DNA of 15,574 nt from an uncultured Actinomycetes bacterium (GCA_903854175.1 CAINVQ010000205.1:1-15574); one strand, 5' to 3'. Counted from the stretch's first letter, positions 1 to 7,915 are shown. Notes: a model not told the origin generated them from the letters alone. Made by a program: numbers and translations.

Positions 1-35
1 CTGCTAAGCGCAAGCCAGCTGCAAAAAAGAAGTAG
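1..35 (+). CDS. 3' end of a gene with a Lys/Ala/Pro-rich tail, probably HupB-like histone-like protein (partial)
   Basis: Only the last ten codons and a TAG stop (33-35) are in the window, read in the frame beginning at base 3. They spell AKRKPAAKKK. Such a basic Lys/Ala/Pro tail is typical of the C-terminus of actinobacterial HupB, a nucleoid-associated HU protein with a histone H1-like extension. A neighbouring cofC supports this, because in Mycobacterium tuberculosis hupB lies a few genes from the CofC homologue. Other proteins (some ribosomal proteins, helicases or topoisomerases) can also end in such a tail, so the identity is an inference. The gene is followed by a strong hairpin terminator. 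Confidence 0.5.
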   Translation, partial: AKRKPAAKKK

Positions 36-61
36 TCAAACACCCTTAGGGGTATTTGTGG

Positions 62-89
62 CTAAACGGGGGCTTCGGCCCCCGTTTAG
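62..89. terminator. Bidirectional rho-independent terminator with TTCG tetraloop
   Basis: This is a perfect 12-bp inverted repeat (62-73 paired with 78-89) with a GC-rich centre, closed by a C(TTCG)G loop, which is an exceptionally stable RNA tetraloop. The plus side is followed by a weak T-rich stretch (TGCTTTCT). It lies between the stop of the left-edge plus-strand gene and the stop of cofC, which runs the other way, so it can end transcripts from both. Confidence 0.85.
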
Positions 90-101
90 TGCTTTCTAGA
101 A

Positions 102-644
102 CTACTTCAGATCTGAAGGTTCGTCCACGTCGAAGCCCCAAGGGCTATCAAGCACCGTGAGGTACCCAACTCCGAGACGCCCTGCCTCTTGCTCGTGAAG
201 CATCCTCGAGCCAACGCCATAGTGAAAATGGAAATCTAGACCTGTTGGCAGGCTGAGAATGTTTGTCCCAGATCCGTGATGGTCGCTCACCATGGTGATT
301 GGTGCCGGCGGTGAAAAATCTCGAAGTCCATTCGGGTTCTTTAAATCCCCGTGAACAACATGGAGTTGTTCGTATCGAGAAGTGAGAGCGCCATAGGCAT
401 TCGAGACTGCTTCATTAAGACCGCTCGAATTCGACTCGATTACTTCAATGCCAAGCTCAGTAGCGAATGAAGTTATTTGAGAGCATTCACTCAGAACAAT
501 TACCTTGCGGGTGCCACAACTTTCAATAACTCCTCGAGCCAGCTGCTCAGCAAGTTCATTTACATTAAGCGTGGAGTCTTTACGAAGTCGGTCTTTAGCC
601 AGGTCAAACTGCTTTAGGGGCAACAAGAACGCGTCAAAGGTCAT
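102..644 (-). CDS. cofC: 2-phospho-L-lactate / phosphoenolpyruvate guanylyltransferase (CofC/FbiD), coenzyme F420 biosynthesis
   Basis: CofC/FbiD enzymes join GTP to 2-phospho-L-lactate, or to phosphoenolpyruvate in mycobacteria, to make the precursor that is transferred to the deazaflavin Fo in F420 synthesis. Visible family features are the N-terminal LPLKQFDLAKDRL (residues 8-20, cf. PVKxxxxAKSRL), GLNEAV (75-80), HGDL (98-101), the diagnostic DHHGSGTN (121-128), the Gly-Ser-His segment GVGSRMLH (143-150) and the C-terminal DVDEPSDL (172-179). At 180 residues it is shorter than most relatives (about 200-220). The Pro that usually follows the GDL/ADL motif is Lys here. The start is ATG at 644, preceded by TAGCAT exactly 6 nt upstream and by no Shine-Dalgarno sequence. 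It implies F420-dependent redox enzymes elsewhere in the genome. Which phospho-acid it uses cannot be told. Confidence 0.88.
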   Translation of the reverse strand: MTFDAFLLPLKQFDLAKDRLRKDSTLNVNELAEQLARGVIESCGTRKVIVLSECSQITSFATELGIEVIESNSSGLNEAVSNAYGALTSRYEQLHVVHGDLKNPNGLRDFSPPAPITMVSDHHGSGTNILSLPTGLDFHFHYGVGSRMLHEQEAGRLGVGYLTVLDSPWGFDVDEPSDLK

Positions 645-650
645 TAAACA

Positions 651-656
651 ATGCTA
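651..656 (-). promoter_or_regulatory. Candidate leaderless -10 element of cofC
   Basis: On the minus strand TAGCAT (TANNNT type) is separated from the cofC ATG by exactly 6 nt, so transcription would begin at or next to the A of the start codon. No clear -35 box was found. The 37-bp divergent gap to rnhB also leaves little room for a leader. Confidence 0.5.
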
Positions 657-681
657 GACACTGTTTGAACACCACTTTCAC

Positions 682-1359
682 ATGACAGACAAATCGAACG
701 ATCTACTTGCCTTTGAAAGGCCACTCATTGAACGAGGAGAAATCGTCGTTGGCTTAGACGAAGTTGGCAGAGGGGCACTCGCTGGGCCGCTCACCGTGGG
801 TGCTGTGGTGTTGCGAGAACTGCACGCCCCACCTTCAGCGCTTACTGATTCGAAATTACTCACGCCACTTCGTCGTGAAAAATTAGTCGACCCAATTAAG
901 CAGTGGGCGAGTGCATGGTCACTTGGTTCTGTTTCGTCAGCCGAGATCGATGAATGGGGCCTTCGTCTGGCACTCGCGGTTGCAGCGACAAGAGCCATGG
1001 AAGGATTGTCGGTGCTTCCAACATTCGCGCTTATTGACGGTTCGTTTAACTTGCTCGATGCCCCACTTGACGTGAAGTTTGGAAGCTCAGCACCACCAGA
1101 ACTTCGCTACGCAAACTTGCCGCACTCAACGATTGTTAAAGGTGATCAAAAGTGTGCATCAATTGCTGGAGCTTCAGTGCTCGCAAAAGTTGCGAGAGAC
1201 GAGGTGATGACGAATCTGAGTTCAGATTTTCCTGGATACGGATGGGACGGAAATAAGGGTTATGGAGCGTCGGCACATCTCAAAGCACTTAGTGAGTTAG
1301 GCACCACGCCATATCACCGAGTCTCTTGGAACTTGCCTACATACAAAGGTGAGGAGTAG
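682..1359 (+). CDS. rnhB: Ribonuclease HII
   Basis: RNase HII cuts the RNA strand of RNA-DNA hybrids and starts removal of single ribonucleotides misincorporated into DNA. The 225-residue protein has the full family pattern: GLDEVGRGALAGPL (24-37) with metal ligands D26 and E27, DSKLL (56-60), ALIDG with D119, KGDQKCASIAGASVLAKVARD (begins at 153) with D155, and FPGYGWDGNKGYG followed by H(R) in the C-terminal part (183-212). All four acidic catalytic residues are present and the length is normal. ATG at 682 is the only start codon in frame between the upstream region and the catalytic motif. It lacks a recognisable Shine-Dalgarno sequence, and I could not assign its promoter within the 37 bp separating it from divergent cofC. 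Confidence 0.96.
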   Translation: MTDKSNDLLAFERPLIERGEIVVGLDEVGRGALAGPLTVGAVVLRELHAPPSALTDSKLLTPLRREKLVDPIKQWASAWSLGSVSSAEIDEWGLRLALAVAATRAMEGLSVLPTFALIDGSFNLLDAPLDVKFGSSAPPELRYANLPHSTIVKGDQKCASIAGASVLAKVARDEVMTNLSSDFPGYGWDGNKGYGASAHLKALSELGTTPYHRVSWNLPTYKGEE

Positions 1360-1393
1360 CCAACTCGGCCACGACTACGTAAACATCGACTGC

Positions 1394-1399
1394 TATTGT
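1394..1399 (+). promoter_or_regulatory. Candidate leaderless extended -10 element of the 1406 gene
   Basis: TATTGT preceded by TGC (TGn, extended -10 form) lies exactly 6 nt before the ATG at 1406. This supports ATG 1406 over the alternative GTG at 1349, which would overlap the end of rnhB. No clear -35 is visible. Confidence 0.5.
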
Positions 1400-1405
1400 C
1401 TACGT

Positions 1406-1918
1406 ATGTCATATAGGTACGAAAATGAACCGAAAATAAGCAGATTTGCTCAGCGAAGAACTCCAAAAATCGCGGCAATTCTCCTTATAGCGCTCATTGT
1501 TGTTGTGACAATGGCTTATTCAAATGCTAATAAGCACACGGCCGCGAAAGCGATTCCAAGCAGCGTGTCGGCGCGTGCAAATCTCACCGACAGTTATTCA
1601 TCAACCGTTGCTATTGCGACAAAGTTTTCAAGTGACTTAAAGAGCTGTAAGAACGTGGACTGTGTTAACTCAGCAGCAGCAGCAGCCTTGAGTGATCAAG
1701 CAAACATAGCTTCTTATCTGGCACCGAGCCTGTACCCAGATGCCTCGTTTTATACGTATGGCCTCTACCAAGCAGACATTGTCTCACTCCAAAAGTTCTA
1801 CCTAGCAGTTGGCCAGGCGAGTACAACAACAAGTGTGCTTTCGAGTGTTGCTGGCTGGAAGCAGCTTTTAGCGAAAACCAAGTTCGATGAACTTGCACTG
1901 CTGAAGTTACTTAAATAA
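1406..1918 (+). CDS. Hypothetical protein with one N-terminal membrane segment
   Basis: I do not recognise this 170-residue protein. Counting from ATG 1406, a polar, basic N-terminus (about 20 residues, ending RRTPK) is followed by one hydrophobic helix (about residues 21-38, IAAILLIALIVVVTMA). The rest is a Ser/Ala/Thr-rich domain predicted to be outside the cytoplasm under the positive-inside rule. That domain carries a close cysteine pair (CKNVDC) and a run of five alanines encoded by a GCA repeat. The helix has no lipobox cysteine, so it looks like a signal anchor. A GTG start at 1349 would add 19 residues and overlap rnhB by 11 nt, but the promoter-like TGCTATTGT just before ATG 1406 argues for the shorter form. 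The TAA stop directly abuts the stop codon of the convergent ATPase gene. Confidence 0.7.
   Translation: MSYRYENEPKISRFAQRRTPKIAAILLIALIVVVTMAYSNANKHTAAKAIPSSVSARANLTDSYSSTVAIATKFSSDLKSCKNVDCVNSAAAAALSDQANIASYLAPSLYPDASFYTYGLYQADIVSLQKFYLAVGQASTTTSVLSSVAGWKQLLAKTKFDELALLKLLK
1671..1685 (+). repeat. (CAG)5 trinucleotide repeat inside the 1406 gene
   Basis: Five tandem CAG units, read in frame as GCA, help to encode a run of five alanines just after the CKNVDC motif. A change in copy number would keep the reading frame. It is short and may have no function. Confidence 0.6.
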
Positions 1919-3943
1919 CTAGACAGTTGCTATTGCGGTAGTTGTTCGAAGCGGAAAGTGGCATGCGACAACGTGTCCAGGCGAGACCTGTGTATATGGT
2001 GGTTCTTCATTGGTGCAAATATCTGAGGCCATAGGGCAACGTGTTCGGAACCGACATCCTGATGGTGGGTTAATTGAACTTGGTAGTTCGCCACGCACTT
2101 GAATTCTCTTGCGCTCACGTGCGATCTTTACATTGGCAATGGGTACAGCATCGATCAGACCTTGCGTGTAATGGTGCGCCGGATTAGCAAGTACATCATT
2201 GGCTGGCCCAACTTCTACGAGCTTGCCTAGATACATAACTCCAATGCGGTCAGAGATGTAGCGAACAACCGCTAGGTCGTGGCTAATGAGGATGTAAGAA
2301 AGGTTGTGCTGCTTGCTGAGGTCCTGCATCAAATTAAGAATTTGTGCTTGAACTGAGACGTCGAGTGCCGAAACTGGCTCGTCAGTAATCACCAATTTAG
2401 GTCGAACGGCGAGTGCACGCGCTAGGCCAATGCGCTGGCGCTGTCCACCAGAAAACTCGTGAGGGTAGCGTTCTGCGACCTCTGGCGAAAGACCAACTTC
2501 ATTGAGCAGTTCTGCAACTTGCTGGTATCGACTACTTCTTGTTCCGAGATTTTGAATCTCGAGAGGTTCAGCAATGATTTCTAGAACTCTCTTACGCGGG
2601 TCTAGTGAGGCGTATGGGTCTTGGAACATCATTTGTCTGACGCGAGCGAGTTCTTTTGGTACTTCTTTGCCCTTAAGTGTTTTGTCAACACCGCTGAAAG
2701 TAATCGTTCCACTGTTAGCTTCTTCAAGACCAACAATGAGTCGCCCGAGAGTTGTTTTTCCGCATCCCGACTCTCCCACGAGACCGAAGGTTTCGCCTTG
2801 AGCGACATCAAAACTTACATTTGATACGGCTGAAACGAATTCATGCTGGCGATTGAAAACCCCACGGGAACGAAGTGGGAAGTTCATAACTGCGTTACGT
2901 ACTTCTAGTAGCGATGAAGGCTTAACGTCTGAGTCATTTGAACTGTCTCGAATAACAACCTTGGTTTCCTGTGGACCATTGATTGGATGAAAACAAGCAA
3001 AGAGATGGTTATCGGTTGAATTCGTTAGTGCAGGCTGCTCAGTTCTGCACTGTTCAGTTGCAAGTTTGCAGCGTGGCGCGAAGTGACAACCTACGATTTC
3101 CGTAGAAAGATCAGGTGGCATTCCGGCGATTGCTTGTAATTGAGTTCCTGGCGCAGCATCGAGTCGTGGAACCGACGAAAGAAGCGCCCCGGTGTAAGGG
3201 TGACGCATATTTTCGAAGATGTCCTCAGTGAGGCCAACTTCGACTTTTTGCCCCGCGTACATCACAACAACTCGGTCAGTTCGTCCTGCAATAACCCCCA
3301 TGTCGTGAGTGATGAGAATCACGGCCATTTGTAGTTCGCTGCGGAGTCGGTCAAGTAGGTCAAGAATTTGAGCCTGGATAGTTACGTCAAGAGCGGTAGT
3401 TGGCTCGTCGGCAATAAGCACTTTTGGTTCACAAACAAGAGCCATTGCAATCATTACTCGCTGGCGTAGTCCGCCGGAGAGTTCATGAGGGTACTGATCC
3501 AGTCGTTGCTCTGGATTTGGCATTTCAACCAAACGAAGAACTTCAAGTGCTCGAGCTCGAGCTTCCTCCTTCGAGGCGCCACGGTGAATTCGAAATCCTT
3601 CACCAATCTGCTCACCAATTTTTTTAACTGGATGAAGTGATGTCATTGGGTCTTGGGGGATAAGTGCAATCTCGTTACCTCGAACGCTGAGCATCTCTTG
3701 CTCTGAGGCCGTTGCAAGGTCTTTTCCACCCATTTTGATTGATCCACCAACTATGTGCCCGTTATTACTCAAAAGGCGCATAATCGACATTCCGATGGTG
3801 CTCTTGCCGCATCCTGACTCACCAACGATGCCAACACACTCGCCTGGAGCGATACTGAATGACACGTTCTGAACCGCACGCACGCTTCCGCTACGGATCG
3901 AATATGAGATGCTTAGATTTTTTATATCGAGTAGTTGCATCAT
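1919..3943 (-). CDS. Oligopeptide/dipeptide-type ABC importer, fused double ATPase (DppD-DppF-like)
   Basis: One 674-residue protein supplies both ATP-hydrolysing subunits of a peptide-family importer. First half: Walker A GESGCGKS (41-48), Q-loop PQDPMTSL (96-103), signature LSGG (155-158), Walker B VLIADEP (175-181), switch H213, then an oligo_HPY-type C-terminal region with cysteines C286, C292, C299 and C317. Second half: Walker A GESGCGKT (390-397), Q-loop FQDPYASLD (440-448), signature FSGG (497-500), Walker B LVITDEP (517-523), H555, then C630, C636, C643 and C661. The four-Cys clusters match those that bind an Fe-S cluster in some DppD/OppD proteins. Both nucleotide sites look intact. 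The first ATG (3941-3943) overlaps the TGA of the permease gene (ATGA), so translation is probably coupled. Substrate specificity is not readable from the ATPase. Confidence 0.93.
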   Translation of the reverse strand: MMQLLDIKNLSISYSIRSGSVRAVQNVSFSIAPGECVGIVGESGCGKSTIGMSIMRLLSNNGHIVGGSIKMGGKDLATASEQEMLSVRGNEIALIPQDPMTSLHPVKKIGEQIGEGFRIHRGASKEEARARALEVLRLVEMPNPEQRLDQYPHELSGGLRQRVMIAMALVCEPKVLIADEPTTALDVTIQAQILDLLDRLRSELQMAVILITHDMGVIAGRTDRVVVMYAGQKVEVGLTEDIFENMRHPYTGALLSSVPRLDAAPGTQLQAIAGMPPDLSTEIVGCHFAPRCKLATEQCRTEQPALTNSTDNHLFACFHPINGPQETKVVIRDSSNDSDVKPSSLLEVRNAVMNFPLRSRGVFNRQHEFVSAVSNVSFDVAQGETFGLVGESGCGKTTLGRLIVGLEEANSGTITFSGVDKTLKGKEVPKELARVRQMMFQDPYASLDPRKRVLEIIAEPLEIQNLGTRSSRYQQVAELLNEVGLSPEVAERYPHEFSGGQRQRIGLARALAVRPKLVITDEPVSALDVSVQAQILNLMQDLSKQHNLSYILISHDLAVVRYISDRIGVMYLGKLVEVGPANDVLANPAHHYTQGLIDAVPIANVKIARERKRIQVRGELPSSINPPSGCRFRTRCPMASDICTNEEPPYTQVSPGHVVACHFPLRTTTAIATV

Positions 3944-4872
3944 CGTTCCTGAAGTCGTACTTCAAAGGCGTCACGTAAGGCATCACCAATGTAGTTAGTG
4001 GATAGAACGAGCAAAATAAAAACAATCGCCAGTGGCCAGAGCGTCCACCAAGATCCATTTTCAAATGTATCAATCGCATTTTGAATCATGGTTCCCCAGT
4101 CAATGGCTGGGGCCTGAAGTCCAAATCCTAGAAATCCAAGACTTGAGAGGGCGAGAATCGAGTCGCCGAGCGCGAACGTAGCGGTAGTGACCATTGTTGA
4201 AATTGCGTTTGGCAAAATGTGCTTCATCATAATTCTTGATCCTGAGCCACCCATGACTCGAACGGCTTGTGAGTATTCACGATTGCGCAGCTGAAGAGCT
4301 TCTCCACGCATTAGTCGAGCAACGCCAAACCAGCCAGTTGCACCAATAACTATTATGAGTCCAAGAGTGGATCGACCCCAAATGGTGATGATTAGCAGCA
4401 GCAAATAGAGACCGGGAATTGAAAGCAGCATGTCATCAATTCGCATCATGATTGCGTCAATCCAGCCACCACGAAATCCAGCAAAAATTCCATACGCAAC
4501 ACCAAAAGTCATTGTCACGATTGCTGATAAATAACCAATGAGAAGTGAATATCTTCCGGCGAACATGATGAGACCGAGCTCGTCAAATCCACTGCTAGAG
4601 CATCCTAAGAGGTGATGAAGGCTAGGCCCTGAATAACCGAGCGTGCTGGAGTCGTAGCACGAGTTATTTGAAAAATTGTTGTAAGCAGTAAAGCTGGTCT
4701 TATAGAACAAAGGAATGACAATACAAGCAATGGTCAGCAGCACAATGTAAATGAGTGATGCAACAGCGAGCTTGTTTTGCATAAATACGCGCACCATTTG
4801 TCGAAGCATTGTTCCTTTTGATGCGGGAGCGTAGTTCGGCGCTGAAGCAGTTGGCGATGATGTTTGATCCAT
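3940..4872 (-). CDS. Peptide-type ABC importer permease, DppC/OppC-like
   Basis: This 310-residue inner permease subunit has a cytoplasmic N-terminal extension (about 30 residues), a first membrane helix (about 35-57), an extracytoplasmic loop, and five further hydrophobic segments. The cytoplasmic EAA loop that contacts the ATPase is clear (about 190-222: EALQLRNREY..AVRVMGGS..RIMMKHILPN). The loop before helix 2 is atypical: the usual HPLGTDxxGRD-like segment reads HHLLGCSSSGFDELG (86-100), and the loop has two cysteines (C72, C91) that could form a disulfide. The start ATG 4872 follows GAGG within the end of the dppB-like gene, two bases after its TAA. It pairs with the B-type permease upstream and the fused ATPase downstream. 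Confidence 0.93.
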   Translation of the reverse strand: MDQTSSPTASAPNYAPASKGTMLRQMVRVFMQNKLAVASLIYIVLLTIACIVIPLFYKTSFTAYNNFSNNSCYDSSTLGYSGPSLHHLLGCSSSGFDELGLIMFAGRYSLLIGYLSAIVTMTFGVAYGIFAGFRGGWIDAIMMRIDDMLLSIPGLYLLLLIITIWGRSTLGLIIVIGATGWFGVARLMRGEALQLRNREYSQAVRVMGGSGSRIMMKHILPNAISTMVTTATFALGDSILALSSLGFLGFGLQAPAIDWGTMIQNAIDTFENGSWWTLWPLAIVFILLVLSTNYIGDALRDAFEVRLQER

Positions 4873-4874
4873 GG

Positions 4875-5864
4875 TTACCTCTTCCCCTGAAGCCGGATGC
4901 GAGGATCAGCAAAAACCAGAAACACGTCAGCCAGGAGATTTCCAAGCACCGTAAACACACTAAGCAGCAAAGTGATCATCATCACTGTCGTAAAGTCACC
5001 AACTTGAACAGACTTCACGGAGAGTATTCCCATGCCTGGAAAATTAAAGATGGATTCAATAATTAGAGCTCCGCTGAAAATTCCGGGAAGTGACAATCCA
5101 AGAATTGTAAGAAGAGGGATTGCAGAAGGACGAAGCACATGGCGAAAGAGCACGCGACGGTTACTTGCTCCTTTGGCTCGAGCAGTTCGAACGTAATCCT
5201 GAACAAGTGTGTCCAACGCTGAGCCTCGCATATAACGAGAGAGCCCTCCAATCGACAAGAAGACAATGGCTGCGAAGGGAAGGAGGAACATTGAAGAGTT
5301 ATGAATCATGTACATAGGGAAGTTTGCTGCTGATACTTCCTGTGCAAATGAGTCAATTCCAACCTGTCCAATACTGAACTGAATTGCCAGGTAGCGAATC
5401 ATCAAGATTGAAAGTAGCGCTGCTGGCGTTGAATACAAAATAAAAATAAACGAAGTCGTCGAGTAATCCCACGTTTTGTTGCGCTTAATAGCTTGGGTGA
5501 GCCCAAGTGGGATAGCGAGGCAAATCGAAATGATTGTTGGCGGGAGCGTCAGGAATATTGATCGCCAAACATTTCCACCAATCATTGTTGAAACTGGAAC
5601 CCCACTTGTTCCTTTAGCGAGTGAAATACCAAAATCACCATGAAAAACACCCCATAGCCATGAGATGTACTGATCCCAAATTGGTCGATTGAGTCCGTGA
5701 GCCTGCACCCACTTTTCAAGGATGTAGTGAGGTGTCCTGATTGAATTTGCAGCGATTGCGAGACTGATTGGCTTGTAGTAAAGGTGAGGAAGAAGGAAGG
5801 TGATTATTGATACACCAAAGCAAATAATGATCCCCTGAAATAGCCTTCGGAGTATATATTGCAC
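4875..5864 (-). CDS. Peptide-type ABC importer permease, DppB/OppB-like
   Basis: This 329-residue permease subunit starts with the family-typical MQYILRRLFQGIIICFGVSI first helix, followed by the long extracytoplasmic segment with HGLNRPIWDQYISWL (56-70) and GDFGISL (76-82), as in DppB proteins. Five later membrane helices follow, with a conserved EAA loop (about 215-250: DYVRTARAKGASNRRVLFRHVLRPSAIP). Length is normal. The start is GTG at 5864, directly preceded by an extended -10 element at 6 nt and no Shine-Dalgarno sequence, so it probably heads a leaderless mRNA that continues through the C permease and the fused ATPase. A terminator hairpin lies just upstream, separating it from the binding-protein gene. 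Confidence 0.93.
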   Translation of the reverse strand: MQYILRRLFQGIIICFGVSIITFLLPHLYYKPISLAIAANSIRTPHYILEKWVQAHGLNRPIWDQYISWLWGVFHGDFGISLAKGTSGVPVSTMIGGNVWRSIFLTLPPTIISICLAIPLGLTQAIKRNKTWDYSTTSFIFILYSTPAALLSILMIRYLAIQFSIGQVGIDSFAQEVSAANFPMYMIHNSSMFLLPFAAIVFLSIGGLSRYMRGSALDTLVQDYVRTARAKGASNRRVLFRHVLRPSAIPLLTILGLSLPGIFSGALIIESIFNFPGMGILSVKSVQVGDFTTVMMITLLLSVFTVLGNLLADVFLVFADPRIRLQGKR

Positions 5865-5870
5865 CTGATA

Positions 5871-5876
5871 ATCCTA
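5871..5876 (-). promoter_or_regulatory. Candidate leaderless extended -10 element of the permease/ATPase operon
   Basis: On the minus strand TAGGAT, preceded by TGA (TGn extended -10), is exactly 6 nt before the GTG at 5864. It lies about 20 nt beyond the terminator of the upstream binding-protein gene, so the permease and ATPase genes can be transcribed independently of it. The -35 position would fall in the edge of the terminator and does not match the consensus well. Confidence 0.55.
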
Positions 5877-5896
5877 TCAAAATAGCTAACTTAATG

Positions 5897-5934
5897 AAAA
5901 AAGGCCGCCCTCCAAATGGAGGGCGGCCTTTTTT
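5897..5934. terminator. Strong rho-independent terminator between binding-protein and permease genes
   Basis: A perfect 17-bp inverted repeat (5897-5913 with 5918-5934) has a 4-nt loop (AAAT). It is made of an AAAAAAGG/CCTTTTTT base and a GC-rich upper stem, giving a U-tract on either strand. It begins 7 nt past the TAA of the substrate-binding protein gene on the minus strand. It would end most of that transcript, with any readthrough feeding into the permease operon. Confidence 0.93.
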
Positions 5935-5940
5935 AAATGA

Positions 5941-7911
5941 TTACTTGCTCGAGTACTCCGGCATGAAGTTTGAAAGCGGGTTCGGTGGAAGCGCTCCCTT
6001 AATCTTCTTGCTTAATACTCCAACGCCAAGTGATGTTGGCTCCCAAAGTCCTGGGAGAATATCTGCGGTGTACTGCGCAAAGCTTTGCTTTACACCATTA
6101 ATCACAACGTCAGGGTTCGCTTCATTAAGAGCAAGGTCACCGAGAGTTGTGTCAGCAATCAACTTGTCCATTGTTGCGTCGGTGAATCCACCGTTGTTAG
6201 ACATTGCGCCTGTAGCAAAAATAAGTTCACCAGATGGGTAGTAGTCAGGTGCGTAAACCCATCCACCGTACCAACCAATTTGCCAGTCAGCTGAGCCACC
6301 ATACACAACAGATGCAATTGTGTTCGCAGTTGCTGCCGTTGTGTCAACTTCGATACCTTCGCTAGCCCAAGCAGCTTGCTCAGCGTTAACGATTTGCTGA
6401 GTCAGCGGGCTACCTGATCCATACAACATGGTGAGGCGAAGCTTGGTCTTGTTCAAGATTGGGTACGCAGCACTTCCACAACCGTATGTTGCATCGTAAC
6501 CAGGGTTAGTTGACGTACAAACTGATGCTTTTGAAGCATTGATGGTCCAACCGTGTGCCTTAAGCAATGCTGTTCCCTTGCTTACGCTGTAAGGGTATGA
6601 GTTAGTGATTCCCTTGCTTTCAGGGCTCGCTGGAATAACTGGGATTGCACCATACGTTGGTACTCCGTAGCCGTTCATAGCGTGCTTGATGATTCCGAGC
6701 TGGTCAACACCGTACTGGAGCGCCTGACGGATGTAGAGCTGGTTAATTTCAGACCAAGCGTCACCAGTTTTTGAAACTGCGTGCGGGTTATCTGAGCCGC
6801 CTGCTGCTGTTCCAAAGTTGTAATACGCATAGTCAAAGCTCCAGGTACCACCTGAACGAGGCGTGTAATTAGAAAGCTTCATTGAAGGAAGAAGCGTTCC
6901 AACTTTTCCAGGAGCTGGTGCTCTTGTCACGTTTGTTGGCAACACTCCACCAGAGTCGAGCTTTCCAGCCTGCAATGCTGCAATCTCAGCAGCGTCACTT
7001 GCATATGGAATGAACTGAACTTTTGCATACTTAGCCTTAACGGGACCATCGTATGAAGCATTTGGAACCAAAGAAATGTTTCCAGTGGCTGCACCATTCG
7101 CAACTCCCCATTTGTCGAGGCGCCATGGGCCGTCAGCCCACTTCCAAAGTGCGTCGTTCTGGTGAGCTGGGACGTCTTCTGCAACGAGGTACTCGTACAC
7201 CTGTGCACAAGGGTCAGTTGCAACTACCTTGTCAGAACCACTTGCGGTAGCTGACCATGTTGCACCAGAGCAACCACCTGAACCTGGAGTTGCTCCAGTT
7301 GAAGTTATGTCCCACGCAAGTGGCATTGGAACTACTGATGTAAGGAAGTTGTATGTCAACCACATTGAGTTGAATAGTCCGTCCATGGTTACTGTTAGAA
7401 CATTGGCGCTTGTTACTACAACATTCTTGACTTGGTCTGGAAGTCCGAAGCCTGGAATGTAGTTTGCGTAGTTAGATGCCTCTGCCTTGTCCATGTTGAA
7501 CCAGAACATTAAAGAACGAGCATCAACTGGCGAAGTCGCTCCAGCACCGTTGGACCATTTCCAGCCCTTAGTAGTAATAGTGATTACTGTGTTTCCACCA
7601 ACTGTTGTGAAAACTGGTTCGTTCACTAAAGAAAGATCTTTCTGGATTGTGATGTCAGCGCCTTTTCCCATCCAAAGCATTGGGCGGTACATTGGTGCCT
7701 GAATGTCAGAAACGTTGTAGACAGTGTTTGTTCCGCCTGGAGTAAATGGCATGAGGTTTGTGGCAGTAGCTGAGACAAACGGAACGCTAAATGTTCCAGA
7801 TGGCTTTGCAGTTGCTGCACCTGCTGAAACTATCGGAGCTGTCATTGCGAGCGTTCCTGCAAGGATGCTGAATGCAGTGACCATAGATAGTCGCTTAATA
7901 AATGAATTCAT
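5941..7911 (-). CDS. Extracellular family 5 substrate-binding protein of the peptide-type ABC importer (DppA/OppA-like)
   Basis: This 656-residue secreted protein is expected to capture the ligand for the permease/ATPase genes downstream. The N-terminus is a Sec-type signal peptide: basic start (MNSFIKR), hydrophobic core (about 8-25), then AXA-type sites at VSA (28-30) or ATA (33-35). There is no lipobox cysteine, unlike most binding proteins of monoderm bacteria. The mature part has family 5 traits: an early NLMPF segment and LVNEPVFTT (95-103), the WKWSNG segment (117-122) followed by VDARSLMFWFNM (129-140), GPWRLDKW (261-268), and a C-terminal half with REALxYxID-like IRQALQYGVDQ (394-404). 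Two cysteine pairs (C214/C235, C465/C478) may form disulfides. It is about 100 residues longer than usual. The ligand (oligopeptide, dipeptide or another solute) cannot be told. A strong Shine-Dalgarno sequence supports ATG 7911. Confidence 0.92.
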   Translation of the reverse strand: MNSFIKRLSMVTAFSILAGTLAMTAPIVSAGAATAKPSGTFSVPFVSATATNLMPFTPGGTNTVYNVSDIQAPMYRPMLWMGKGADITIQKDLSLVNEPVFTTVGGNTVITITTKGWKWSNGAGATSPVDARSLMFWFNMDKAEASNYANYIPGFGLPDQVKNVVVTSANVLTVTMDGLFNSMWLTYNFLTSVVPMPLAWDITSTGATPGSGGCSGATWSATASGSDKVVATDPCAQVYEYLVAEDVPAHQNDALWKWADGPWRLDKWGVANGAATGNISLVPNASYDGPVKAKYAKVQFIPYASDAAEIAALQAGKLDSGGVLPTNVTRAPAPGKVGTLLPSMKLSNYTPRSGGTWSFDYAYYNFGTAAGGSDNPHAVSKTGDAWSEINQLYIRQALQYGVDQLGIIKHAMNGYGVPTYGAIPVIPASPESKGITNSYPYSVSKGTALLKAHGWTINASKASVCTSTNPGYDATYGCGSAAYPILNKTKLRLTMLYGSGSPLTQQIVNAEQAAWASEGIEVDTTAATANTIASVVYGGSADWQIGWYGGWVYAPDYYPSGELIFATGAMSNNGGFTDATMDKLIADTTLGDLALNEANPDVVINGVKQSFAQYTADILPGLWEPTSLGVGVLSKKIKGALPPNPLSNFMPEYSSK

Positions 7912-7915
7912 TTTT

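Noticed and set aside
1349..1405. GTG start at 1349 giving a 19-residue longer form of the 1406 gene
   Set aside because: The added segment overlaps rnhB, has no sign of function, and a leaderless-type extended -10 lies exactly 6 nt before ATG 1406.
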